Below, piece by piece: positions 14,115-21,709 of a stretch of 64,000 nucleotides of DNA (positions within the stretch are counted from its first letter, which is position 1; the number at the start of each line of letters is the position of its first letter). The notes below the pieces were generated by a model that was not told the DNA's origin, did not search any database, and saw only the letters and a program-made list of their open reading frames with translations. This stretch comes from Prochlorococcus marinus XMU1406 (GTDB taxonomy: Bacteria > Cyanobacteriota > Cyanobacteriia > PCC-6307 > Cyanobiaceae): positions 310,001 through 374,000 of the forward strand of contig NZ_JAAORG010000001.1 of NCBI RefSeq assembly GCF_017696055.1, given 5' to 3'. Both the position numbers and the translations under genes were made by a program.

Positions 14115-14885
14115 TTAACAAAAATCATTTATTAAATTATTTTCGAATTCTTCTTTAGCAGGCTTACTTCCCATCCATTTCTTGCCAGGTATTCTTACAT
14201 CTAATTCATTTGTATTACAATTGATTGAAATAATCAGTTTTTTATTTTCTTGGTTTAGTACGTTTAAAACTTTTCTACCTTTAATTTCTTTATATGATTT
14301 ACTTTGGATAATTAAAGGACCATAAATTTTTTTATCTAACTCAAGTAAGTCATTATTTTTTTTATTTTCAGTTGTTTCATGATTTTCTGAATTAATTATG
14401 TTATTTTTTCTTATTATGAGTTTTTGACCGACTTTTATTGAATCAGGATTATTGAGATTATTAATCTCTATCAGATCGATTACTTTTAAATTATATTTGT
14501 TTGATATCTCTGTCAGATTTTCACCAGTTTGAACAATATGATAATTATTTATTAAATCTGATTGTTTTGTAAGCTTTTCAGTAGATTCGGAGATAATAAG
14601 ATTTTGGCCAACAAAGATATTATTTTCGTCTTTTAAGTTATTCCATTTAATAATTAAATCTTTATTTATTGAGTAGTATTTTGCAATGCCTAATATTGTA
14701 TCTCCTCTTTTTACAATATGAATTTTTTTTATTTCAGTTTTTTCTTCAGTAATTGATTCTTTTCTAGCAATATTCTCAACTTTATTTTTTGCTGAAAATA
14801 TCTTTTCTTCTGATTTTATCAATGAGTGATTAAAAAAATTAATAAATATGACAATTACTAAAAATGCAAATTTCATAAAACTCAC
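14115..14885 (-). CDS. Exported protein with two LysM domains
   Basis: A 256-residue protein with an N-terminal hydrophobic export signal (residues about 5-22). It has two LysM peptidoglycan-binding repeats: HIVKRGDTILGIAKYYSI to VGQNLIIS, and HIVQTGENLTEISNKYNL to VGQKLIIRK. The C-terminal third has no recognised catalytic domain but includes a cysteine-containing segment (SINCNTNELDVRIPGKKW). It probably acts in the periplasm at the cell wall. It is a single gene with short gaps to its neighbours. Confidence 0.8.
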   Translation of the reverse strand: MSFMKFAFLVIVIFINFFNHSLIKSEEKIFSAKNKVENIARKESITEEKTEIKKIHIVKRGDTILGIAKYYSINKDLIIKWNNLKDENNIFVGQNLIISESTEKLTKQSDLINNYHIVQTGENLTEISNKYNLKVIDLIEINNLNNPDSIKVGQKLIIRKNNIINSENHETTENKKNNDLLELDKKIYGPLIIQSKSYKEIKGRKVLNVLNQENKKLIISINCNTNELDVRIPGKKWMGSKPAKEEFENNLINDFC

Positions 14886-14948
14886 TATTTACTTAAAGAT
14901 AATCTTTAAATTAAAAATCGCTAGGTTTTTGAAAACAATTTATGTAAT

Positions 14949-16340
14949 TTAAACCTGAAAAATAAACTTTAAAAATTTTCTTACTCTTTCGTATGGAGGA
15001 TACCGCAGATTTGAATCAAGTAAAAAACCTTTAAAAGTAATAGATTTTTGATTTGAAAAATTTCGAAACCCTTCTTCTCCATGAAATTTACCAATACCAC
15101 TTTGCCCAACGCCTCCAAACGGTAAATTTGGAATGAGGACTGGCAACATCACATCATTTATACAAATTGTTCCTGAGCTGGTTACTTTTGAAATATGATT
15201 ATGAATTCTTTTATTGCCTCCAAATAAGTAGATTGCTAATGGTTTTGATGTTTGATTAATCTGTTTTAAAGCTGATTCCTTATCATTGATTCCAATTACT
15301 GGCAGTAGTGAACTGAATAGTTCTTTCTGCAAGATATCTGTTTCATTTAATTTAGATCTCAAAATTGTAGGAGATATTTTCAACTTTGTTTTACTAAAAG
15401 TCCCCCCAAATAAAATTCTTTTTTCTTTTTTATATTGTTTTAGAATTTCTACAGTTGATGTAAATTGCTTTTTCTCTAATTTTGATAAGTTTTCGGAAAT
15501 AATTGGATTATCTCCATAAAAACTTACTATGCATTTCTTTAATTTTTCTATAAAAAAAGTTTCAATTTCTTTATCTACAAAGATATGATTAGGAGCCATG
15601 CAGGATTGACCAGAATTAAAAAATTTGCCCCAAACAATTCTTTTAGCAGCCACTTCTAAATTTGCATTTTTTAAAATAATTACAGGATTTGTTCCGCTTA
15701 ACTCAAGAGTTAATGGAGTTAAATTTTTTGAAGCTAATTTCATTATAGATTTTCCAGTTTCAGTACTTCCTGTAAAAAATATATGGTCAAAATTTTGTTT
15801 AATTAATTTTATGGATCGTTTATAGTCACCCTCTATTGTCATTAGGACATCTTTACAGAAATATTTCGAAGTAAGCTTTTTAATAAGTTTTGAAGTCGCA
15901 GGACATTTCTCTGATGGTTTTATAACTGCAGTATTTCCCGCTGAGAAAATATTTACCAATGGCTTTAAAACATAAAGTAATGGATAATTATAAGGACCAA
16001 GAATTAAGACACACCCAAGAGGTTCATAAATAACTTTGGAGGATGATGGAAATAGATAAAAAGGTGTATCAATCTTTTTTGGTCGCATCCAAGAATTGAG
16101 TTTCTTTTTTATGAGTGAAATTTCTTCTTTCACTAAAAGGATTTCTGAAAGCCCTTCAATTTCAGATTTACCTAGATCAACAAAAAGTGATTTTATTATC
16201 TCTTTTTTATTTTCATCCAAAAGTTTAGAAACTATATTGAGTTGTTGGATCCGCCATTTTATATCATCGGTTTTACCAGTGAGAACTGTATTTTTTAATC
16301 TATTAATGTCTTCTAAATGAAATTTATCAGAAATTTTCAT
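14949..16340 (-). CDS. Aldehyde dehydrogenase, class-3 / fatty aldehyde type
   Basis: An NAD(P)-dependent aldehyde dehydrogenase of 463 residues. The catalytic Cys is in FNSGQSCMAPNH, the general base region in LTLELSGTNPVII, and cofactor-binding GSTETGKSIMK is present. Its length and the hydrophobic C-terminus (YERVRKFLKFIFQV) fit the class-3, membrane-associated fatty aldehyde group rather than the longer class 1/2 enzymes. In cyanobacteria such enzymes oxidise lipid-derived aldehydes; the substrate here is inferred. Confidence 0.88.
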   Translation of the reverse strand: MKISDKFHLEDINRLKNTVLTGKTDDIKWRIQQLNIVSKLLDENKKEIIKSLFVDLGKSEIEGLSEILLVKEEISLIKKKLNSWMRPKKIDTPFYLFPSSSKVIYEPLGCVLILGPYNYPLLYVLKPLVNIFSAGNTAVIKPSEKCPATSKLIKKLTSKYFCKDVLMTIEGDYKRSIKLIKQNFDHIFFTGSTETGKSIMKLASKNLTPLTLELSGTNPVIILKNANLEVAAKRIVWGKFFNSGQSCMAPNHIFVDKEIETFFIEKLKKCIVSFYGDNPIISENLSKLEKKQFTSTVEILKQYKKEKRILFGGTFSKTKLKISPTILRSKLNETDILQKELFSSLLPVIGINDKESALKQINQTSKPLAIYLFGGNKRIHNHISKVTSSGTICINDVMLPVLIPNLPFGGVGQSGIGKFHGEEGFRNFSNQKSITFKGFLLDSNLRYPPYERVRKFLKFIFQV

Positions 16341-16496
16341 TTTATTCCTATGAATAGTATTAAATATATCAGAGGATAAATTGTAAATAACTAAGGTTTT
16401 TATTCACTTAAATCAAAGTGAATGATTTATGAGAAATAATCAAATTTATTAATATTGCCTTTAAAAATTCAAAAATTTCTTGGTTAGTATGTTTCT

Positions 16497-17387
16497 ATGA
16501 GGGAAAAATTTTCAATTAGATTGATATCTATAAATGAAATACCAGAAGTCACAAACTGGGCAAGGTTAGAAGGATTTTCTCCTGGAATGGATGACGTATC
16601 AATTTATAGAAATACAGATAAACAAGGGGTATGGGTAGCTTGTCTCGACAATAATCCTATAGGTTCTATTGCGTGTATAAAATATAATTCCTCGTATGGT
16701 TTTATAGGTTTATTTATCGTTAAAAAAGAATTCCGAAATAATGGTTATGGAGTGAGATTATGGAAACATGCCCTCGAATATTTAAAAAATGTTGATTGTA
16801 TTGGTCTTGAGGCTGCCCCAGATAGATTGAATGATTACGCAAAGTGGGGGTTTAGAAAATCTTCCATTACAAATCGATGGAAATTAAATGGGTCTCAAGA
16901 TTTGCCATTGAGAAATTTCTATAAAGATCAATTTCATTCTTTTAAAGTTGTCCCGGGTACTAAAATTTCCTCTGAAGCGGTCTTAATTTATGATGATCAA
17001 AGAGAACCTAGTCCAAGACCACATTTTCTAAATGACTGGTTGAAAAATTCTCATGGTAATGTCAGTGCAATTGTCGATAATAATGCGATGTGCCATGGAT
17101 TTGGCAGGATAAGACCTTGTGTATTGGAGGATAATGAGCAAGGCTGGAGAATCGGACCTCTTTTAGCAGATACTCCACCACTTGCTGAATTGTTAATAAG
17201 AGAGTTAGTTGGTGATTTAGATGCCCAAATCTTATTGGATTGCTCTAATCTGAATCCTTATGCAAATTATCTTTTATCAAGTTTGGGATTTGAGGAAATT
17301 TCAAAAACTTACAGAATGTATAAAGGCATTCAACCTCCCTGCCCAATGAATCAGGTATACGGACTTGCCTGCTTGGAACTGGGGTAA
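16497..17387 (+). CDS. GNAT-family acetyltransferase, two-domain
   Basis: A 296-residue protein. The N-terminal GNAT domain (residues about 1-125) shows the acetyl-CoA loop pattern FIVKKEFRNNGYGVRLW, like RxxGxG/A. The second half resembles the C-terminal domain of the DUF1248/YitI-like two-domain acetyltransferases, with repeated acceptor-site features (GPLLADTPPLAELLIRELVG). The substrate is unknown. It has its own upstream region of about 150 bp, divergent from the aldehyde dehydrogenase. Confidence 0.75.
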   Translation: MREKFSIRLISINEIPEVTNWARLEGFSPGMDDVSIYRNTDKQGVWVACLDNNPIGSIACIKYNSSYGFIGLFIVKKEFRNNGYGVRLWKHALEYLKNVDCIGLEAAPDRLNDYAKWGFRKSSITNRWKLNGSQDLPLRNFYKDQFHSFKVVPGTKISSEAVLIYDDQREPSPRPHFLNDWLKNSHGNVSAIVDNNAMCHGFGRIRPCVLEDNEQGWRIGPLLADTPPLAELLIRELVGDLDAQILLDCSNLNPYANYLLSSLGFEEISKTYRMYKGIQPPCPMNQVYGLACLELG

Positions 17388-17458
17388 TTCCCTTTAAAGC
17401 GATATTATGCCTTTTGTTTTTGTAATACTGAAGGAAGTTTGTTTGATTATCCATAAGC

Positions 17459-17707
17459 TTAACTTTCAGAAGGTTTCAAAATTTTTTCTACAATATCTGC
17501 GTTGATTATAGTGATCTCTCCATTATCAATATTGGCAACTTGAAACAAGGTCCATGAATTTGGATTTCTAGCTCCTCCAATACAGTCGATAACTTGACCG
17601 ATCCAATAATTTTTATTCTTTTCATTAGTATTTTCGCAATTTTCTTTTTTAATTGCGACATAATCACCAGGCCTAACGAAAAGAAACTCAGGAGTTACTG
17701 AGCTCAC
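17459..17707 (-). CDS. Small DUF3104-like protein
   Basis: An 82-residue picocyanobacterial protein with a KOW/SH3-like opening (FVRPGDYVAIKKENCENTN) followed by WIGQVIDCIGGARNPNSWTLFQVANIDNG. It resembles the DUF3104 family known from marine cyanobacteria; the function is unknown. A LexA-like palindrome lies 15 bp upstream of the start, suggesting damage- or stress-linked control. Confidence 0.6.
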   Translation of the reverse strand: MSSVTPEFLFVRPGDYVAIKKENCENTNEKNKNYWIGQVIDCIGGARNPNSWTLFQVANIDNGEITIINADIVEKILKPSES

Positions 17708-17721
17708 AATAAATAGCTTAC

Positions 17722-17735
17722 AGTATATATGTACT
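17722..17735 (-). promoter_or_regulatory. LexA-like operator upstream of the DUF3104 gene
   Basis: AGTATATATGTACT is a 12-of-14 palindrome located 15-28 bp before the start codon. It differs at one defined position from the cyanobacterial LexA consensus RGTACNNNDGTWCB, and it matches 11 of 14 bases with the site at 20772-20785. Factor identity is inferred. Confidence 0.4.
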
Positions 17736-17804
17736 ATAGTAAGTTATTAGTTTTGTTGCCGAACTTTGAGTTATTTAGCAAACTAGGGGTAATTCAAAAA
17801 TAAA

Positions 17805-17897
17805 ATGGAATCAACTGAAATTGCTATATTTTCAACATTATTGGGGTTAATTTTAGCTTTAACTGACGCTTATATAGAAAGAAATATTCCTGGATAA
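17805..17897 (+). CDS. 30-residue single-membrane-span peptide
   Basis: MESTEIAIFSTLLGL then ILALTDAYIERNIPG: an acidic N-terminus, one hydrophobic helix of about 17 residues and a short charged tail. The size and plan resemble the small photosystem/cytochrome b6f subunits (PsaM, PetL, PsbM class), but I cannot match it to one of them. A purine-poor leader makes the start uncertain. Confidence 0.5.
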   Translation: MESTEIAIFSTLLGLILALTDAYIERNIPG

Positions 17898-17945
17898 TAC
17901 TTCCAATTCATTTCTTAAATTAAATAAGATTTAAGCTGGTCTAAT

Positions 17946-18226
17946 ATGTCAGCACGGTTGGAAACTAATTTTGTAAAAACTAAATATATCAACCCTCCCA
18001 TTGCTAGTCTTCCGTTAATTTTCTCTAACTGCTTAAGTTTTCTCAACAAATTACTCTCGCGACTAAACAAAATTTAGAGGGTATAGAAAATAAAAAAGTA
18101 TTGATTACTTCAAAATTAAAAAAAACTTTTAAAAAATTTATAGAAATATTATTTCAAACACGAAATAGATTTAAAGCCAAGCTTTTTTCATCTCAAGATA
18201 AAGTCTCTCACTCTCAGCAGAATTAA
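17946..18226 (+). pseudogene. Possible frameshifted small gene
   Basis: A 43-codon frame opens with ATG at 17946 and closes at 18077. A second frame in another phase stays open from 18029 to 18226. It reads LKFSQQITLATKQNLEG and continues with lysine-rich codons to QDKVSHSQQN, but has no ATG. The two could be halves of one gene joined by a single-base insertion near 18030. The end overlaps the antisense gene at 18171-18308. I do not recognise it. Confidence 0.25.
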
Positions 18227-18308
18227 TTTTGTTGTCTGAATAGGATTGTTGCTGTTGCTGTTGCTGTTCCTGAGTTGTGTTAGTACTAGAATTTTGGACT
18301 TCGCTCAT
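18171..18308 (-). CDS. 45-residue hypothetical protein with glutamine run
   Basis: Translates as MSEVQNSSTNTTQE, a run of seven Gln, then SYSDNKINSAESERLYLEMKKAWL. The Gln run is encoded by alternating CAG/CAA, giving a (TTGCTG)n-like microsatellite on the plus strand, which is unusual in such a streamlined genome. The C-terminal half looks like an amphipathic helix. Function unknown. Confidence 0.55.
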   Translation of the reverse strand: MSEVQNSSTNTTQEQQQQQQQSYSDNKINSAESERLYLEMKKAWL

Positions 18309-18424
18309 AAGATAGCTTAAATAATTGTGTTTATTCTCTCATATTTAGAGCTTTTTTTGTCAACTCAAATTCTTAAATTTTATTTAAATTTTCTATGTTT
18401 TTAATTTTCCTGTTTTGAGTGAAG

Positions 18425-18526
18425 TTATTTCGCTACAGTAGTTTTGGCATATAGGAATTTAACTTCCCAATATACAATTCCTAAGAAGATAACACTGGCA
18501 ATAATAATTTCAGAAATGGCTAACAT
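18425..18526 (-). CDS. 33-residue membrane peptide
   Basis: MLAISEIIIASVIFLGIVYW followed by a short basic tail (EVKFLYAKTTVAK). One transmembrane helix, no recognised family. It is flanked by gaps of about 115 and 150 bp, so it is probably its own unit. Confidence 0.5.
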   Translation of the reverse strand: MLAISEIIIASVIFLGIVYWEVKFLYAKTTVAK

Positions 18527-18673
18527 TTTATTTTTCAATACTAATTTAATTTTGGTATCAATTTACACATAATGCAATAGGTACTAATTACATTTAAGAA
18601 TTTAAAAAATCTTATTTAATAAAATAAAGCGTCGAAATAATATAAAATTTTAAGTTAGATACATATTATTTTC

Positions 18674-19108
18674 GTGGGAAATTTCATAAATTCAATAATT
18701 CTTATACCTTTAATACCTTTAGTTACTTCTTTATTTATTTTTATTTTATTGGTAAGTTTTAACAGAACACTTAACAGGTTAACAAAACCAGTTACTGCAC
18801 TGGTTGCATTATCTTTATTAAGTACTGCTTTTATAAGCTCATTTGACTATTTTAAGAAAATAGAAGAAGAATTAGTTTTATCTGAATTTCTCAAATTTTT
18901 TGAAGAAAAAAATTTAGTTATACATCTCAATTTATTAAACGAAAAAATTATAATTTTTTTCTCAATAATAATGATATTAATTATTGGAATATCTTTTTAT
19001 AAATTGCCTAGAAAAAAAGGTTATGTCTCATTGATGATTAGCCTAGGATTAATATCTTCTTCGGTGATGCTTTCAATATTGCTAATAGATTTCTCATCAC
19101 TATTCTAA
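18674..19108 (+). CDS. NdhF-like hydrophobic protein (short complex I chain 5-like)
   Basis: A 144-residue protein with four predicted hydrophobic helices. It starts at GTG 18674 and resembles the first helices of the proton-pumping NDH-1 subunit 5/NdhF family, but it is far shorter than the 600-residue subunit and lacks the antiporter-like core. It could be a remnant or an accessory small subunit. Its stop overlaps by 4 bp the stop of the convergent terminal oxidase gene. Confidence 0.5.
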   Translation: MGNFINSIILIPLIPLVTSLFIFILLVSFNRTLNRLTKPVTALVALSLLSTAFISSFDYFKKIEEELVLSEFLKFFEEKNLVIHLNLLNEKIIIFFSIIMILIIGISFYKLPRKKGYVSLMISLGLISSSVMLSILLIDFSSLF

Positions 19109-19614
19109 ACTGTAGTGAGCATTGACAAAGCTTCGTTAAGTTCTTGGACATGATTTAATTCATCTTGAGCAATTTCTTTTATTTTTTGATCATTTGGATT
19201 ATCTATTAAATATTTGGAATAAGTTTCAAATGCATGTTCTTCGATTTTTATGTTGACATCATAAGCATTAGCTGGAGAGAAGAAATAATAAAAAACCATG
19301 ATCCAGTAATAGAAAAGCACAAGGTGTCTCGCAAAAAATCTATCAATCCAGAACCTATCTCCTCCTCTTCTCTCCATTTCTTTAAGATGCTCAGTTTCGT
19401 TAATAGCTTGATAAAAATGTTCTTTCATTAAAATCATTGTTTTTTCATTTTTAATTCCTAGGGATTCTTTAAAATGTAGAACTGAAAGAAATGCAAAATA
19501 AGGTGATCTTGCTATTACTTCTAAAACCCAAAATCTTTGCAAAGATCTACCAGAGTATATGAAGTCTAAGAAGTTAACACTACTATTCAAAATCAAAGAA
19601 TTTAATTTCTTCAT
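19105..19614 (-). CDS. Plastoquinol terminal oxidase (PTOX / alternative oxidase family)
   Basis: A di-iron oxidase that takes electrons from plastoquinol to oxygen on the thylakoid. In this 169-residue protein the six iron ligands can be read: E32 in LEVIARSPYF, E73 and H76 in NETEHLKEM, E in EEHAFETY, and E and H in DELNHVQEL. The protein is shorter than plant PTOX. A water-water safety valve around photosystem II under high light or low iron is the accepted role in marine cyanobacteria. Confidence 0.93.
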   Translation of the reverse strand: MKKLNSLILNSSVNFLDFIYSGRSLQRFWVLEVIARSPYFAFLSVLHFKESLGIKNEKTMILMKEHFYQAINETEHLKEMERRGGDRFWIDRFFARHLVLFYYWIMVFYYFFSPANAYDVNIKIEEHAFETYSKYLIDNPNDQKIKEIAQDELNHVQELNEALSMLTTV

Positions 19615-19770
19615 AAATTTCGTTTTTCTTTAAGTATAATTACTTAGCCGCATGAGGGCAATAAAATATTTATGAAATTAAATAGAAATTAATGTTTATA
19701 TTCTAAAAATTGTTACTTTCATTGAAATATTTTTTTTTCATGCATTAATTGGTATAGATAAAAATTTTAA

Positions 19771-19911
19771 ATGACAAATACTGAAAAAATTGCAAATGCT
19801 AAAAAGAGGATTGATGAATTAGAAAGACTTATAAAGTATTGGAATGATTCAGATCATGATGAGGCAAAAATAGTAAATTTTTCAATGAATATTGAAAAAA
19901 AAGTTGCTTAG
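19771..19911 (+). CDS. 46-residue hypothetical protein
   Basis: MTNTEKIANAKKRIDELERL followed by IKYWNDSDHDEAKIVNFSMNIEKKVA. Predicted helical, with heptad-like spacing in the first half. No family recognised. Codon use is like its neighbours, and the ATG is preceded by an A-rich leader. Confidence 0.5.
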   Translation: MTNTEKIANAKKRIDELERLIKYWNDSDHDEAKIVNFSMNIEKKVA

Positions 19912-20058
19912 ATTGTGATTATTAGGGCTGATTAACTTTTATCTACTTAAAGTGATTTAATATCTTTGAAGTTTTGAATATTTTTCAATTTATAAATAGA
20001 GCAATTAAACCTATTCTCAAAAACAGTAAGGATGAAATAATCTAAAAGAAAAATCTAT

Positions 20059-20172
20059 ATGAAAACCTTTTCAAAAAAATATTTAGTTCCGATTAAATTT
20101 ATACCATGGGTTTTTTGGGTATTCATATCTTTTATGAGTATATATTTGTGTAAGATAGCTTGGGTAAGTTGA
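20059..20172 (+). CDS. 37-residue membrane peptide
   Basis: A basic N-terminus (MKTFSKKYLVPIKF) leads into one aromatic-rich transmembrane helix (IPWVFWVFISFMSIYLCKIAWV). No known family. It ends 14 bp before the stop of the convergent gene at 20186. Confidence 0.45.
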   Translation: MKTFSKKYLVPIKFIPWVFWVFISFMSIYLCKIAWVS

Positions 20173-20185
20173 ATAATTAATTAAT

Positions 20186-20494
20186 CTAGCTTCTCCTTAG
20201 CCAACCAGGAGCACCGCCAAACCAATCCGATATATCATCTTCATTTGGGTTGAAATGATTTTCTTTATCTAGTCCATCTATCCCAAATGATTGTAAGAGG
20301 TTATCAATACCCCCATCATTTTTTGTACCATTTCTTCTGAAGCTGTTAGCTTTTTTCAGCCAAAGAGAAATGGTCGAATTATGGTGTGCAAATTTCTCCA
20401 CATATATCCTTTCTTCTAATGTAATTGTTTTATCTTGAGCAATTCTTTTAATTATGCCTTGGATCTTTAGTCTATTTGCATTACTAAGAAGCAT
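20186..20494 (-). CDS. Conserved cyanobacterial hypothetical protein, 102 aa
   Basis: A soluble, helical protein. The first 50 residues (LKIQGIIKRIAQDKTITLEERIYVEKFAHH) look like a small helical domain, followed by a polar linker and a C-terminal tryptophan-containing motif DDISDWFGGAPGWLRRS. The pattern recurs in picocyanobacterial proteins of unknown function. No catalytic motif was seen. Confidence 0.6.
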   Translation of the reverse strand: MLLSNANRLKIQGIIKRIAQDKTITLEERIYVEKFAHHNSTISLWLKKANSFRRNGTKNDGGIDNLLQSFGIDGLDKENHFNPNEDDISDWFGGAPGWLRRS

Positions 20495-20760
20495 TTTTTA
20501 TTAGTTCATTATTCTTTTTATAGGAAGGATTATTAAATATATCTTGTCAATGTTAATTTCAACAAATTCATCATTTTAAAAGGTTTTTAGCAAGAAAAGT
20601 TTTAAGACACTAAAAAAAAGGATAAATAAGTTATATATGATACTTTAATTCATTTATCAAACTTATTATTCCTACAAATTAGATAAAAAAAATAAATCCA
20701 TTAATAAAGATACTTTGAAATTAAGATAAGTGGAAGCAATTGTTGCAAGATAGTAAAAAT

Positions 20761-20785
20761 GTACTAATATTAGTACACATGTATT
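20761..20785 (+). promoter_or_regulatory. Palindromic operator with LexA-like box
   Basis: A perfect 16-bp palindrome GTACTAATATTAGTAC (20761-20776) overlaps AGTACACATGTATT (20772-20785). The latter fits the cyanobacterial LexA consensus RGTACNNNDGTWCB with one mismatch. The element ends 8 bp before the start codon at 20794, where a repressor would block transcription or initiation. Confidence 0.5.
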
Positions 20786-20793
20786 ATTAAGAT

Positions 20794-21000
20794 ATGAAAG
20801 TGATTTCATCTTCTCCTTACGCCACTTTTAATTCAAAAGAGTGGAATTCTCTAATAAGCAAAAATGCAAAGTTTGAAAATACTCCAATAAAGATTAAAAA
20901 AAATTTTTATAGAACTTTTACTCCAAAAAAGATTGAAAAGGATGAACTTTTGCAAGAGAAGAATGAATTGCATCAACAAATGCAACTTCTATTCGCATAG
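20794..21000 (+). CDS. 68-residue protein behind a LexA-like operator
   Basis: A basic N-terminal half (NAKFENTPIKIKKNFYRTF) and a C-terminal helix (EKDELLQEKNELHQQMQLLFA). No domain recognised. Its position immediately after the palindromic operator suggests tight repression, possibly part of the SOS regulon; the function cannot be inferred. Confidence 0.55.
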   Translation: MKVISSSPYATFNSKEWNSLISKNAKFENTPIKIKKNFYRTFTPKKIEKDELLQEKNELHQQMQLLFA

Positions 21001-21089
21001 AAAAATATATATTACAATCTTTTTATTGAATATTATTTTACGAGATCCTATTTTTTGTTAGATTAGTAGAAATACAAGAAGGATTTAAT

Positions 21090-21380
21090 TTGGCTGTAGA
21101 TCGAGAACTTTTAAAAGAAGTTACCCAAGAACTTTGGAATACCGTAAAAAAACTAAGACCTGAAATAGATCGGCAAACTCGACTTCAATTAGTTTTAAAG
21201 GCCTTATTAACTATTGGAGATTTGCCAGATCAAATGCAAGCTGCCATGGTAGTAGGTGTTTGCGCAGAAATGGATAAAAGTGATGTTGATAATGTTGAAA
21301 CTAATTCACAAACTAAAGATTCTAGCGGAGTTGATACTTCGTCAGGCAGAAAAGTAGTTAGAAGAAGTTCAGCTAAGTAA
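21090..21380 (+). CDS. Conserved picocyanobacterial hypothetical protein, 96 aa
   Basis: The start is TTG at 21090 (MAVDRELLKEVTQELW). The first 65 residues form a predicted helical domain (LRPEIDRQTRLQLVLKALLTIGDLPDQMQAAMVVGVCAEM). The C-terminal 30 are Ser/Thr/Asp-rich and end in basic RKVVRRSSAK. It resembles a family seen widely in Prochlorococcus with no assigned role. Confidence 0.6.
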   Translation: MAVDRELLKEVTQELWNTVKKLRPEIDRQTRLQLVLKALLTIGDLPDQMQAAMVVGVCAEMDKSDVDNVETNSQTKDSSGVDTSSGRKVVRRSSAK

Positions 21381-21391
21381 ACCTTAAACGA

Positions 21392-21595
21392 TCATCCTTT
21401 AATTTTCTTTGATTCGTTTTTATTAAGTCTATTGAATAGGTAATATGAAATTACAAGTAAGAGAGGAACGAATATTGAATGTAAAGTCATCATTAATTCT
21501 GTTTGGCCCATTCCTATAAGATTTGACTCGTTTGGAAGTTGTTCTGACCAAGTGCCAACTAAATGCCAGGCTTGAGGAATTGATAAGAAAAACAT
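21392..21595 (-). CDS. 67-residue membrane-associated hypothetical protein
   Basis: An amphipathic first half (FFLSIPQAWHLVGTWSEQLP) is followed by one transmembrane helix (LHSIFVPLLLVISYYLFNRL) and a lysine-rich end. Convergent with the gene at 21090, 11 bp apart. Family not recognised. Confidence 0.55.
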   Translation of the reverse strand: MFFLSIPQAWHLVGTWSEQLPNESNLIGMGQTELMMTLHSIFVPLLLVISYYLFNRLNKNESKKIKG

Positions 21596-21709
21596 ATAAG
21601 AGCTATAAGTTAAGTTTATGTTCAGATAAAGATTATCATTATTGAATGTTTTTGCTTTCTTTATTCTTATTTCTTAACTAAGTATTTGTAGAGTTACAAA
21701 GAATTTGAT

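Noticed and set aside
17245-17454. 69-residue minus-strand frame
   Set aside because: It lies mostly antisense to the GNAT gene and lacks coding character of its own.
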